Source: Acidovorax sp.
GTDB lineage: Bacteria; Pseudomonadota; Gammaproteobacteria; Burkholderiales; Burkholderiaceae_C
DNA length: 32,047 nt
Direction: 5' to 3'
Assembly (NCBI GenBank): GCA_018780365.1
Contig: JADMJR010000140.1
Coordinates: 1-32,047 of the forward strand
Part shown: in pieces, positions 8,271-16,113 of the stretch
Position numbering within the stretch: the stretch's first letter is position 1
Layout: each line of letters opens with the position of its first letter
The notes under the pieces: model-generated
Told to the model about the DNA's origin: nothing
The model's input: the letters and a program-made list of their open reading frames with translations, nothing else
Database searches by the model: none
Translations under genes and position numbers: made by a program

Positions 8271-8669
8271 ATGGAACGATTCACCCGGCAACGCACTGCG
8301 ATCCACGCGGCCATCGCCTGCGCAGAGCGTCCGCTGTCGCCCCAAGAGGTGCTGGAAACCGCCCGTGCTGCGGTCGATGGCCTGGGCATGGCCACGGTCT
8401 ACCGCAACCTCAAGGCGCTGCTGGAGGACGGCTCCATCCAGGCCGTTCAACTGCCCGGCGAGAGCCCGCGCTACGAAACCGCCGGGCAGTCGCACCACCA
8501 CCACTTCCAATGCACGCGGTGCACACGCGTCTTCGACGTGCACGCATGCCCCGGTGACCTGCAAGGGCTGGCCCCGAACGGCTTCACGGTGGAAGGCCAT
8601 GAGCTGACGCTGTACGGGCGCTGCGCAGACTGCACACCAAAGGCAAGTGCGAGGAGTGCGCCCCGGTGA
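8271..8669 (+). CDS. Fur-family transcriptional regulator (possibly zinc-responsive)
   Basis: A 132-aa Fur-family repressor. The winged-helix part (1-68) includes the recognition segment ATVYRNLKALLEDG. The dimerisation and metal part has SHHHHFQC (His75-78), two CxxC pairs (Cys81/84 and Cys118/121) and HELTLYGRC. The paired CxxC is the structural zinc site of Fur/Zur/PerR proteins. The metal sensed is not certain, but the next two genes encode a His-rich exported protein and an AztD-like zinc chaperone, so a Zur-type role is the best guess. A Fur-like dyad just upstream suggests autoregulation. The start at 8271 is chosen over 8214 for length and because 8214 overlaps the dyad. The stop overlaps the next start by 4 bp. 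Confidence 0.9.
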   Translation: MERFTRQRTAIHAAIACAERPLSPQEVLETARAAVDGLGMATVYRNLKALLEDGSIQAVQLPGESPRYETAGQSHHHHFQCTRCTRVFDVHACPGDLQGLAPNGFTVEGHELTLYGRCADCTPKASARSAPR

Positions 8670-9082
8670 AATCGCTGTCTGTGCGGTGGCGCTCCGAGCC
8701 CTCGGCGCGCCAATGGCTCGCCGCCATCGTGCTGCTGAGCGTTTTGTGCGCCCACGCCTTGGGTTTCATGCACGGTATTGCGCATGCGTTTCATGCAGAC
8801 ACGGCACAGTCTGCGCCCGCTCGCCTCGCACCAGAGGGCACCCACGGCGCGGATGCGGTGCCCGATTCGGGCTGGCTGCAAGCGCTGTTCGCCAGCCACG
8901 AAGACGCGGGCGACTGCCGGTTGTTCGACGCACTGGGCCAGCAGCATGGGCCCGCGCTGTGCACGCCAGCGCTCTCGCACGCCCTGGCCCCCTGCACCAA
9001 CCTTCAGCGGCGCCTTGCGGGCGCCTGCGTGGCACGCTGGGCCGCGCTGTTCGAGGCCCGCGGCCCGCCCGTTTTTCACTGA
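8666..9082 (+). CDS. Small exported or membrane-anchored His-rich protein (DUF2946-like)
   Basis: A 138-aa protein starting at GTG (8666), overlapping the regulator stop (GTGA); GAGGAG at 8651-8656 is a well-placed ribosome binding site. A hydrophobic segment at about 17-32 (WLAAIVLLSVLCAHAL) looks like a signal peptide or anchor. It is followed by HGIAHAFHAD, a cluster of histidines suited to metal binding, and then by DCRLFDALGQ. Small proteins of this layout occur beside copper and zinc genes, and DUF2946 is my best family guess, not a firm one. Translational coupling to the Fur-family regulator and position before the AztD-like gene imply a metal role. Confidence 0.75.
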   Translation: MKSLSVRWRSEPSARQWLAAIVLLSVLCAHALGFMHGIAHAFHADTAQSAPARLAPEGTHGADAVPDSGWLQALFASHEDAGDCRLFDALGQQHGPALCTPALSHALAPCTNLQRRLAGACVARWAALFEARGPPVFH

Positions 9083-9098
9083 CCCCTTCGTTTGCAGG

Positions 9099-9152
9099 CC
9101 CGCATGTACACACATGTACATGTATTCGTACACGTCCATGTGCGCGTGCGGG
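9099..9152. promoter_or_regulatory. Imperfect inverted repeat before the aztD-like gene
   Basis: A left arm (9099-9116, CCCGCATGTACACACATG) and right arm (9137-9152, CATGTGCGCGTGCGGG) pair with a few mismatches around an AT-richer middle that repeats ACATGTAC-like motifs. It lies between the small His-rich gene and the chaperone gene. It could be an operator, an RNA leader or a weak terminator; no T-tract follows. Confidence 0.45.
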
Positions 9153-9182
9153 TCATCTCGATATCTTCAGTGAGAAAAATCC

Positions 9183-10445
9183 ATGAAAACCTCATCCCTC
9201 CAGGGCGGCTTGGCGCTGTCCCTCGTTTTGGCATTGGCCGCTTGCGGCGGCGGCAGTGACAGCAGCAGCGAAGCACCACACGACAACACCCGCATCGACA
9301 CCGCAGGCCGCCTGGCCATTGCCGAGGATGCAGCCACCGCGCTGCGCGTCTATGACCTGGACAGCAGCACCGTGGTGTCAAACTTCGCCCTCGCCAACCC
9401 CCCCTCTGCGGTGTATGCCAGCCCCGGGCGGCGATATGCGCTGGCCTTCCAGCGGGCGCAGGACACGGTCCAGATCGCCGATGCCGGCATCTGGCAGGAA
9501 GACCATGGCAACCACCTGCACGACTACAAGGCCACCCCCAAGCTGCTGAGCGTGCGCATCAACGGCCCGCAGCCCACCCACTACGACGACCGCGCAGGCC
9601 AGGCCAGCATCTTCATGGATGGCCGCGCGCCATCGGCCGTGGCCTCGGCCACCGTCTTCCAGGACGCCGACCTGGGCGCTGGCCGCGTGGGCGCGAGCAT
9701 CAACTTTGCGCAGCCCATGCACGGTTTTGCCGAACCCAACGGCAACTTCCTGGTCGCTACCTACCGGGCGCCCGATGCCACCGGCCCCACCCAGGCAGAA
9801 ATCTACAGCCGCCAGGGCACGCAATACACCCTGGTCCGGCGCCTGGATGCGCAGTGCCCCGGCATGCACGGCAGCTTCACCAGCGGGGGCACCACCGTGA
9901 GTGGCTGCTCCGACGGCGTGCTGGCCGTGTCGCCGCAGGCCACGGGCGCGGCGGCAGCCACCAAGATCGCCACCCCCACGGGCGTGGGCACCATCACCGG
10001 CCACCCCAAGTTCGCGCGCTTCATCGGTATCGGAAACGCCGGAACCCCATCCACCACCCGCTTCTACGACATCGACGCAGCGGCCGGCAAGGCCACCCCC
10101 GTGGCCATCACCGGCTGGACCGAGGGCCGCCTGCGCCGCGCGCACGGGTTTGACCGTGCGGGGCGCTACTTCTTTGTGCTGGATGACACCGGGACGCTCC
10201 ACGCCCTGGAGCAAGGCGCGTCGGGCTGGGTGGTCAAGAAGTCCATCGCGGGGGCGATCCCTGCGATGCCCACGGCGGCGCCGTTTCCGGCGTTCGCCGC
10301 CAACGAGGCACGCGACGAGATCTACCTCTCCGACCCTGGCGCCCGCCAACTGGTGATCATCCAGACCACCACGCTGGAAGTGGCACGCCGCACCAACCTC
10401 GACTTCCGCCCCACCCACCTCGCCTGGCTGGGGCTGGCCCGATAA
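9183..10445 (+). CDS. AztD-like zinc chaperone lipoprotein (beta-propeller)
   Basis: A 420-aa lipoprotein with lipobox LAAC (Cys21) and a Gly/Ser linker. The mature part resembles AztD, the periplasmic beta-propeller that hands zinc to an AztC-type receptor. Visible AztD-like features are EDHGNHLHDY (His108, 111, 113), PTHYDD (His133), MHGF (His180) and CPGMHGS (Cys225, His229), with Cys242 placed to form the family's disulfide with Cys225. AztD normally travels with the ABC genes aztABC, and none are in this window. Its group instead contains a Fur-family regulator and a His-rich exported protein, so zinc handling in the periplasm or outer envelope is likely. The gene converges with the Sel1 gene. 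The family call is from motif recall. Confidence 0.8.
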   Translation: MKTSSLQGGLALSLVLALAACGGGSDSSSEAPHDNTRIDTAGRLAIAEDAATALRVYDLDSSTVVSNFALANPPSAVYASPGRRYALAFQRAQDTVQIADAGIWQEDHGNHLHDYKATPKLLSVRINGPQPTHYDDRAGQASIFMDGRAPSAVASATVFQDADLGAGRVGASINFAQPMHGFAEPNGNFLVATYRAPDATGPTQAEIYSRQGTQYTLVRRLDAQCPGMHGSFTSGGTTVSGCSDGVLAVSPQATGAAAATKIATPTGVGTITGHPKFARFIGIGNAGTPSTTRFYDIDAAAGKATPVAITGWTEGRLRRAHGFDRAGRYFFVLDDTGTLHALEQGASGWVVKKSIAGAIPAMPTAAPFPAFAANEARDEIYLSDPGARQLVIIQTTTLEVARRTNLDFRPTHLAWLGLAR

Positions 10446-10463
10446 GGTGCCCGTGCGCCCCCG

Positions 10464-10482
10464 GGCCTGGCGCCTCCAGGCC
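10464..10482. terminator. Hairpin between convergent genes
   Basis: GGCCTGG-CGCCT-CCAGGCC is a perfect 7-bp stem with a 5-base loop, lying between the AztD-like stop and the Sel1 stop. There is no T-run, so intrinsic termination is only probable. Confidence 0.5.
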
Positions 10483-12491
10483 TAGCGCTCGCGCCCGGCC
10501 TTGAACAGCAGGCCCAGGCACACCGCCATGCCCAGCATCGGGATGGCGGCCAGCAACGCCACCACAGCCCGGGCCAAAGGCGACCAGTCAAAGTCGCGCG
10601 CCGTGCGCCAGGCGCCAAAGGCCGCCACCAGGCCCAGGCCCACCATGCCCATGCGAAAACTCGCACCAGGCTTGAAGAAGGCAATCAGCAGCACCACGTT
10701 GGCCACGCCCACCACCAGGGCGACATGGCCCAGGTGCAGCGAGAAGCCGGAGCGGGCGAGCACGCCCTGGCCGTCGCCGTTTTCATCCTCATCATCCTGG
10801 GCGTTGCGCCCAGAGCTGGGCGCCGGGCCCGGGGCGGTGTTGGCAGAAGACCTGGGGGCCTGCGGCGCCGCACCACCCGCCCGGCCCCAGTCCGATGCCG
10901 AAAGCCCGGCGGGTGCAGCGGCAGTAGCGGCCGATGCCGCCACGGCCCCCGCCGCTGCCCATGTCTTGCCACCCGCAGCGGCAGGGGCGTTCAGCCCGCG
11001 CTGCTGCAGCACCGCGCGCAGGCGCCCCGGCTCGCGCAAGGCGGCCACCAGGGCACGCACGGGGCCCTGTTCATTGGGGGCAATGCGCAGGTCGTCCACC
11101 CGGGTGGTGGTGCCACGCGTGTTGGCCAGCATGAACAGCGCCTTGGCCACCTGCACATCCTTGGGGCCGCCACGGCCCTCTTCGATGAACACGCCCAGGT
11201 TGTAGGTGGCGTCGGCATGGCCTGCCTCGGCGGCCTGGGCATACCAGGCGCGGGCCTGGGCCAGGTTCACGGGGCCGCCATCGCGGCCATGTTGGTCGGC
11301 GGTGCCCAGGTAGTAGGCGGCGTGCGGGTCGTCCTCGCGGGCGTACCAGCCCGCCAGATCGCGCTTGGTCGAGCCCGTCCACACCACCGGTGCCGCAGCG
11401 CCGGGCGCAGCCCCCCTGGGCGCCAGGCTCAGGCCGCCGGGCGATTCGGCCTCTTCCTGGGCCTGCTGTTTTTTCTGCGCCTGCTGCCGCTGCTCCTGCG
11501 CAGCGGTGTTCCATTTTTCGGCCGCTTGCGGGTCCACCGGCCCACCCCAGCCCCGCTCGTGCATCAGGGCCAGCAGGCGCTTGGCGGGTTCGTGGTCCCA
11601 GGTGGCGGCCAGGTTGCACCAGTGGCGGGCGGCTTCAAAATTGGGCTCCTCCCAGCCAATCACCGACTCCAGCGCGTGCTGGTGGGCCGCCACTTCATGG
11701 CCCTGGGCAGCGATGGCTTGCACCCCATCGGTGGCTTCGATGCGCTTGCGGGTGTACAGCGCCAGTTGCTCGCAGCGGGCAAAAGCGTCGTCCACGGCCT
11801 TGCGCTCGCTGTCCACCGTCTGCAGCAGCGGCTCGCCAGGGGCCGCCCTCAGGCGCGCCATCAGGGCCTGGATGCGGGTTTTCGCCTCGTCCGGGAAACG
11901 CTGGTAGAAGGCCTGGGCGTCCTGCCGGGTCAGTGCGTCGTGTGCGCCCAAGAGCTGCAGCGCAGCCGCCAGGTCAAAGTGCCTGCGCTGGCCCATTACG
12001 CCAAACCGCAACGCCCGGCCCAGGGCATAGATGGCGTGATGGTTGTCCCGCACAGCCCAGCGCCGGTACTCGGCCCAGGCCGTGGCGTCGTCGCCCGCCT
12101 TGCGCGCACGCACGGCGCGGTCCACCTGCAGATCGGGCTCCTCGGGCACATCGCCATTGGCCAGGTAGTGCACGCCGCTTTGGGGGTCGTACAGGTTCAG
12201 GCCCAGCCGGTGTGCCTGCTCCCAGGCATGGTCAAACGGCATGCCCCAGTCGGACACGCGGGTGTTGATGCCAACGCCGAACGTGGGGTCGGTGTGGTCC
12301 TCGTGGCCCAGCCAGATGTCCCACGCGTTGGGGAACTGCTCTGCGATGGCCTTGGCCCACACCACAAACTTGGGGTTCAGCGGCCCCTTGGGGCCATCGG
12401 CCGCGCGCTCGAACTGCGCCTCGGCCTCCGCCTTGGTGGTGGGCCACGGCCAATCGGCGGGTTTGTCCCAGAGCTGCAGCGTGTAACTCAT
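10482..12491 (-). CDS. Sel1-repeat (TPR-like) protein with C-terminal membrane helices
   Basis: A 669-aa protein. The first 120 residues (MSYTLQLWDKPADWPWP...) form a domain I do not recognise. The middle has Sel1-like repeats, clearest in YYLGTADQHGRDGGPVNLAQ and ARAWYAQAAEAGHADATYNL, which build alpha-solenoids for protein contacts. A Gln/Lys/Glu-rich stretch and an Ala/Pro-rich low-complexity linker precede three hydrophobic helices near the C-terminus (about 588-606, 614-627, 640-663). The ATG at 12491 is chosen because GGGAGGGA lies just upstream; longer in-frame starts lack one. The layout suggests a cytosolic scaffold tethered to the inner membrane by its C-terminus. The partner is unknown. 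Confidence 0.8.
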   Translation of the reverse strand: MSYTLQLWDKPADWPWPTTKAEAEAQFERAADGPKGPLNPKFVVWAKAIAEQFPNAWDIWLGHEDHTDPTFGVGINTRVSDWGMPFDHAWEQAHRLGLNLYDPQSGVHYLANGDVPEEPDLQVDRAVRARKAGDDATAWAEYRRWAVRDNHHAIYALGRALRFGVMGQRRHFDLAAALQLLGAHDALTRQDAQAFYQRFPDEAKTRIQALMARLRAAPGEPLLQTVDSERKAVDDAFARCEQLALYTRKRIEATDGVQAIAAQGHEVAAHQHALESVIGWEEPNFEAARHWCNLAATWDHEPAKRLLALMHERGWGGPVDPQAAEKWNTAAQEQRQQAQKKQQAQEEAESPGGLSLAPRGAAPGAAAPVVWTGSTKRDLAGWYAREDDPHAAYYLGTADQHGRDGGPVNLAQARAWYAQAAEAGHADATYNLGVFIEEGRGGPKDVQVAKALFMLANTRGTTTRVDDLRIAPNEQGPVRALVAALREPGRLRAVLQQRGLNAPAAAGGKTWAAAGAVAASAATAAAPAGLSASDWGRAGGAAPQAPRSSANTAPGPAPSSGRNAQDDEDENGDGQGVLARSGFSLHLGHVALVVGVANVVLLIAFFKPGASFRMGMVGLGLVAAFGAWRTARDFDWSPLARAVVALLAAIPMLGMAVCLGLLFKAGRER

Positions 12492-12729
12492 TCCGTCCCT
12501 CCCAAGCCCGCTGGTGCGGTGTTGTGTTGCGATGTGGTCGGCGGATTCTAGGAGCGTGGCACCGGCAGCCCCCGGGGTGTTGTGCGCTGGTGCGCCAAAG
12601 CGACACGGCAGCCCCCACGCCGCATGCTTTTGGCCCGGTGCACGGGACAATGCGCGAAGGCCCATGCGGGCCCAGGTGGCAATCCATCGTCAGAGTTTTC
12701 AATAAAACAGGCCCTACCGCTCGTCCCTC

Positions 12730-12757
12730 TTGCGCAAGCAGCTATTTTATTTATAGC
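12730..12757 (+). repeat. 17-bp hairpin repeat, copy 2
   Basis: GCTAT-TTTATTT-ATAGC at 12741-12757, preceded by TTGCGC at 12730-12735. It is a shorter form of the repeat at 3003-3067, lacking about 15 bp between TTGCGC and the hairpin. It sits 24 bp before the HTH gene, so it may lie in that gene's leader or promoter. Confidence 0.7.
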
Positions 12758-12781
12758 AAACCTCTTCTTACCCGCTTCTCC

Positions 12782-13114
12782 ATGACACCCACCCCAGCGA
12801 TTGCACTCGACATGCCCGTCCCCACGGGCGACCAGCTCAAGGCCGCGCGCACCGCTGCCGGGCTGAGCCAGGCCCAGGCGGCTGAACTCATGGGTTACCC
12901 GCTGCAGACCGGCAGCCGGGGCGGTGTGCAGTCGCGCACCTGGCAGGCACTGGAGAGCACCAGCGACGAGCGCAACATGCAGGGGCCGGTGTACGCGATG
13001 TTTTTGCTGTTGACCGGCCAGCACCCGGCGTTCCACTTGGAGCGCAACCAGCGGCCAGACAGCGCGCACGGCCCAGAAACGGCAGGCGGCAAGGAAACGG
13101 CTTCCCCCGAATAG
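12782..13114 (+). CDS. Small HTH (XRE-like) DNA-binding protein
   Basis: A 110-aa protein. Residues 15-45 (GDQLKAARTAAGLSQAQAAELMG) match the first helices and turn of an XRE/Cro-type helix-turn-helix. The following SRGGVQSRTWQALESTSDERNMQGP replaces the usual third and fourth helices with a longer loop, a form seen in small phage-like regulators. The C-terminal tail (TGQHPAFHLERNQRP onward) is polar and probably disordered. No partner toxin or operator is obvious. A MITE-like element begins 30 bp past its stop. The start is the first ATG that leaves a compact HTH protein, with no strong ribosome binding site. Confidence 0.65.
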   Translation: MTPTPAIALDMPVPTGDQLKAARTAAGLSQAQAAELMGYPLQTGSRGGVQSRTWQALESTSDERNMQGPVYAMFLLLTGQHPAFHLERNQRPDSAHGPETAGGKETASPE

Positions 13115-13144
13115 TCGCCCCGCCGCGCACTGCCCGTGACCTGA

Positions 13145-13414
13145 GAACCTGTTCAAGATCTTTTCGGGGATCGCATTGGAGTGCCATCGTGATGAAGTGG
13201 ATGCTTCGGGTGCGCCGCATGGGCTCGTGCCCATGCAAGCAGCCGGGGCTTCCAATCACCCGATTTCACTTCAACCCTGCGGGCAAGTGCCTTGCCGGGC
13301 GGTCTGCGGCGTTGCGGCGCTTGCCGATAGCACGAGCTATCGGCTGTGCACCGCGCCTAGCATCCCATCCCGGCAAGGTACTTGTGCGACCTCGAAAAGA
13401 TCTTGAACAGGTTC
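13145..13414. mobile_element. MITE-like element with 23-bp inverted ends
   Basis: Perfect inverted repeats lie at 13144-13166 and 13393-13415 (AGAACCTGTTCAAGATC... and its complement). If the element proper is GAACCTG...CAGGTTC, both sides are flanked by TGA (13142-13144 and 13415-13417), a possible 3-bp target duplication. The inside is nested palindromes: GCATGGG/CCCATGC, an AAGTGCCTTGCCGGG arm paired with CCCGGCAAGGTACTT (one mismatch), and CGATAGC-ACGA-GCTATCG. No ORF of note is inside. The ends and the TNA-type duplication resemble IS5-superfamily (IS1031-like) elements, which would have to supply the transposase. Assignment to that family is inference. Confidence 0.75.
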
Positions 13415-13429
13415 TGAGAGACTGGCGCG

Positions 13430-13563
13430 GCCCAAGCCAGTGCCCCCGCAACAAGGGGGCCGCCAAGCCGCGTATGCGGCGCTTCGCTTGCGTGCGCTGG
13501 GGGCGCCCCCTCCCGCGAAGCGAGAGAGGGGGGAAGGCGCGAAGCGACTCAGGGGGTGCCCCC
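13430..13563 (-). repeat. CCCCCTGAGTCGC element, copy 1, with GC-rich palindromes
   Basis: The core complement is at 13536-13556; read leftward it begins CCCCCTGAGTCGCTTCGCG, 12 bases after the stop of the leftward Bug gene. A GC-rich stem follows (CCCCTC ... GGGAGGGGG). The rest (13430-13530) holds further short palindromes such as GCCGC-GTAT-GCGGC. No gene is seen in 13115-13568; it is filled by this repeat and the MITE. Confidence 0.7.
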
Positions 13564-13568
13564 CTTCT

Positions 13569-14561
13569 TCAATCCACCTTGATGTTCGCCGCCTTGATCA
13601 CCTGGGCCCACTTCTCCACCTCGGCCTTCTGGAAGGCGGCGATCTGGGCCGTGCTCATGTCGGCCGGTTCCATGCCAAAGCCCTTCAGGCGGTTCTGCAT
13701 GTCGGGCTGCGCCAGGATCTTGCGGATCTCGTCATGCAGGCGGCTGACCACGGGCACCGGCGTGTTGGCCGGCACAAAAATGGCCTGCCAGGACTGCACC
13801 TGAAAATCCTTGAGTTCTGGCACCCCGGACTCTGCCACGGTGGGCACGTCGGGCATGGAGGCCAGGCGCTGTGGCGAGGTGACGGCAATGGCACGCAGCT
13901 TGCCGCTCTGGATGTGCGGCGCGGCCACCACGGTGGTGTCGAACATCATGTCCACCTGCCCGCCGATCACGTCCTGGATGGCCGGGCCGCTGCCCTTGTA
14001 AGGCACATGGGTGAACTTGACGCCCGACTTGTAGCCCAGCAGCTCCACCGCCAGGTGCTGCGAGCTGCCCGTGCCGGCCGATGCCGACGACAGACCGCCC
14101 TGCTTGCCCTTGGCGGCCGCCAGCACGTCCTTGAGCGTTTTGTACGGGCTGTTCGCGGCAACCACCAGCACCACCGGGTTGGTACCGATCAGCGTGACGG
14201 GGCTGAAGGACTTGATGGGGTCGTAGCCCAGCTTGGGGTAGAGGCTGATGTTGATGGCATGCGAGCTGACGGTTCCGCCCAGCAGGGTGTAGCCGTCGGG
14301 GGCCGAACGTGCTGCGGCCTCCGAGCCAATGCTGCCCGCCGCACCGCCCTTGTTCTCCACCACCACGGTGGTGCCCAGGGCCGTGCCCAGTTGCTGGCCG
14401 ATCAGGCGCGCCAGCGTGTCGGTGGTGCCACCGGCCGCAAACGGCACCATGTAGCTGATGGTCTTGCCCGTGGGCCAGGCGCCCTGGGCCAGGGCCGGCA
14501 GGCCAAGAAGGGTGCCTGCTGCGGCCAGCACGGCGGAGTGGATGAGGGTTCTGCGTTGCAT
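13569..14561 (-). CDS. Bug-family (TctC-like) solute-binding protein
   Basis: A 330-aa periplasmic receptor of the tripartite-tricarboxylate transporter type. The signal peptide cleaves after ALA25 (AxA), and an RR pair near the start is Tat-compatible. The mature part shows the Bug pattern: ISYMVPFAAGGTTDTLAR near the start, VVVENKGGAAGSIG, APDGYTLL, HVPYKGSGPAIQDVIGGQVDMMFD and the AANIKVD end. Such proteins bind carboxylated ligands. The upstream lactonase gene suggests an aldonate or aldarate-type ligand, but that is inference. No TctA/TctB membrane subunits are in the window, as is common for Bug genes. GGAG lies 9 bases before the start. Confidence 0.9.
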   Translation of the reverse strand: MQRRTLIHSAVLAAAGTLLGLPALAQGAWPTGKTISYMVPFAAGGTTDTLARLIGQQLGTALGTTVVVENKGGAAGSIGSEAAARSAPDGYTLLGGTVSSHAINISLYPKLGYDPIKSFSPVTLIGTNPVVLVVAANSPYKTLKDVLAAAKGKQGGLSSASAGTGSSQHLAVELLGYKSGVKFTHVPYKGSGPAIQDVIGGQVDMMFDTTVVAAPHIQSGKLRAIAVTSPQRLASMPDVPTVAESGVPELKDFQVQSWQAIFVPANTPVPVVSRLHDEIRKILAQPDMQNRLKGFGMEPADMSTAQIAAFQKAEVEKWAQVIKAANIKVD

Positions 14562-14672
14562 GGTGTTTGTCTCCAGAAGGGTCGGTATCAGAATGGGTAT
14601 CAGGGTCAGGATGCGAGAGGGGAAAACGGGGGCGTGGCTGGGGGTTGCAGGGCGGGAGCCGTCGGCATGCGC

Positions 14673-15770
14673 TCAGGGCAGCTCAACGATCTCGACCCAG
14701 TTGGGGTTCTTGCCCACCGGCACGCGGGTGGGCGTGCCCGGCAGGCCGGTGGCCGGGTCGATGGGGTGCAGCGCGACATGGTGCGACTCCTGCCCCGCCG
14801 CAATCAAAAAGCGGCCCGAGGCGTCCACCGCAAAACCACGCGGTGATTTTTCGGTGGGCACCTGGCCCAGGGGCTGGAGCTGGCCGGTGGCGGCATCCAC
14901 GCGGAAGCTGCTCAGCGTGCTGGAGGTGCGCTCCGATGCATACAGCGTGCGCCCGTCGGGCGACAAATGCAGGTCGGCCGCCCAGGGCTTGCCGGTAAAG
15001 CCCGCAGGCAAGGCCGTGGTGCGCTGCACCGAGCGCAGCGCGCCGCGCTCCTTGTCGTAAGCCATCACATGCACCGAGGCATCCAGCTCATTGAGCAGGT
15101 ACATCGTGCGCTGGGCCTTGTCCCACACAAAATGGCGCGGGCCCGATTTTTCGGGCGTGATGGTGGTCAGCGCGGGCTCATGGGCTGTCAGGCGCCCGGT
15201 GTCGGCATCAAAGCGCCAGGCCGAGAGGTTGTCGCCGCCCAGGCTGGTGGCAAACACGTGGCGGTTGGCGGCATCGGCATGGATGGCGTGCGCGTTGGGC
15301 GCCGTGGGGATGAGCTGCTGCACAGCGCCCACCGCCCCATCCTTGCCAATGCTGTTGACCGTGATCTTGTGGCCCGGGTAGGACGCCGCAAACAGCCAGC
15401 GCCCCGTGGCATCGGTATCGATATTGGCCATGCTGTCGGCCAGTGGGGCCTCGCCCAGCTTGCGCAGCTTGCCGCTGGTGGGGTCGATCGCCAGGCTCAC
15501 CACCCGAAACGGCTGCGAACGCAGTGCCACGTACAGCACCTTCTTGTCCGGGCTCACCGCCATGGGCATCGCCATGCCGCCCAGCGCCGTGGTGTCCACC
15601 GGCTTGAGCGCGGCGGCGCTTCGGTCCAGCTCGAACACCGACACATCCTGGCTGTCTGCGTTGGAGACATAGACCCAGGTGACCGCCCAGGCGCCGGGCG
15701 TGGCCAGGCAGGTAGCGGCAGCCAGTGCCAGTTGCGCCGCCCGGGTGCGGATGCGAAGTACAGCGGTCAT
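14673..15770 (-). CDS. Exported lactonase-family beta-propeller
   Basis: A 365-aa protein of the 6-phosphogluconolactonase-like seven-bladed propeller family (not the classic NagB-fold lactonase). A signal peptide ends at AWA29, so it acts in the periplasm. Recurrent blade motifs include YVSNADSQDVSVFELD, MAVSPDKKVLYVALR, HAIHADAANRHVFATSLGGD, HLSPDGRTLYASERTSSTLSSFRVD and the terminal NPNWVEI. Members open sugar-acid lactones. With kdgD and Bug receptors adjacent, aldarolactone hydrolysis outside the cytoplasm is a reasonable hypothesis. The start at 15770 is chosen for AGGAG six bases upstream; the ATG at 15776 overlaps that spacing. It probably forms an operon with the Bug gene downstream (111-bp gap). 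Confidence 0.85.
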   Translation of the reverse strand: MTAVLRIRTRAAQLALAAATCLATPGAWAVTWVYVSNADSQDVSVFELDRSAAALKPVDTTALGGMAMPMAVSPDKKVLYVALRSQPFRVVSLAIDPTSGKLRKLGEAPLADSMANIDTDATGRWLFAASYPGHKITVNSIGKDGAVGAVQQLIPTAPNAHAIHADAANRHVFATSLGGDNLSAWRFDADTGRLTAHEPALTTITPEKSGPRHFVWDKAQRTMYLLNELDASVHVMAYDKERGALRSVQRTTALPAGFTGKPWAADLHLSPDGRTLYASERTSSTLSSFRVDAATGQLQPLGQVPTEKSPRGFAVDASGRFLIAAGQESHHVALHPIDPATGLPGTPTRVPVGKNPNWVEIVELP

Positions 15771-15898
15771 TGCCATCTCCTGAAGTGATCGGCGCGGTGG
15801 TCGCAGCCACCGCTTGCCATGTGGGTGTTCATCCGCCAGCCACTGACCGGGACTCGGTGTGGTCGGAGGAGTGTCTTGGGTTTTGCCATACGTCATAT

Positions 15899-15911
15899 GT
15901 TGTCGTACAAC
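15899..15911 (-). promoter_or_regulatory. GntR-like operator, site 1
   Basis: GTTGT-CGT-ACAAC is a perfect 5-3-5 palindrome. Read toward the lactonase gene it is GTTGTACGACAAC, matching site 2 in 11 of 13 bases. Short dyads of this GTTGT/ACAAC type are typical of FCD-class GntR repressors of sugar-acid genes; no such regulator is in the window. Confidence 0.5.
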
Positions 15912-16081
15912 AAGAACTGCATTGTCGCTATAACTTCCAACTCTTCATGCAGGGATTACCCCAATTTTGCAGACTGCCGCTCGCGGGACTTTGCCGGCGA
16001 TTCCATAGGGAAATTCGCGTAAAAATGCTGGTAGAAACCCTGATTTTTCGCCTAAAAATATCCCAATCCCCACCATTCCTA

Positions 16082-16113
16082 TTGCCATTTTGCAATCTTA
16101 GTTGTACGATGAC
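16082..16113 (+). promoter_or_regulatory. Promoter and operator site 2 of the Bug-kdgD operon
   Basis: TTGCCA (16082-16087), a 17-bp spacer and TACGAT (16105-16110) make a good sigma-70 promoter. GTTGTACGATGAC (16101-16113) covers the -10 box and repeats site 1, so repression by blocking the polymerase is likely. Confidence 0.55.

Noticed and set aside
10725-12551. 608-codon open frame antisense to the Sel1 gene
   Set aside because: A shadow frame: low complexity, no domain, and the Sel1 repeats with a proper ribosome binding site are on the other strand.
13189-13803. 204-codon ORF across the MITE and the Bug gene's 3' end
   Set aside because: It spans palindromic DNA and the antisense of a clear Bug coding region; no motif.
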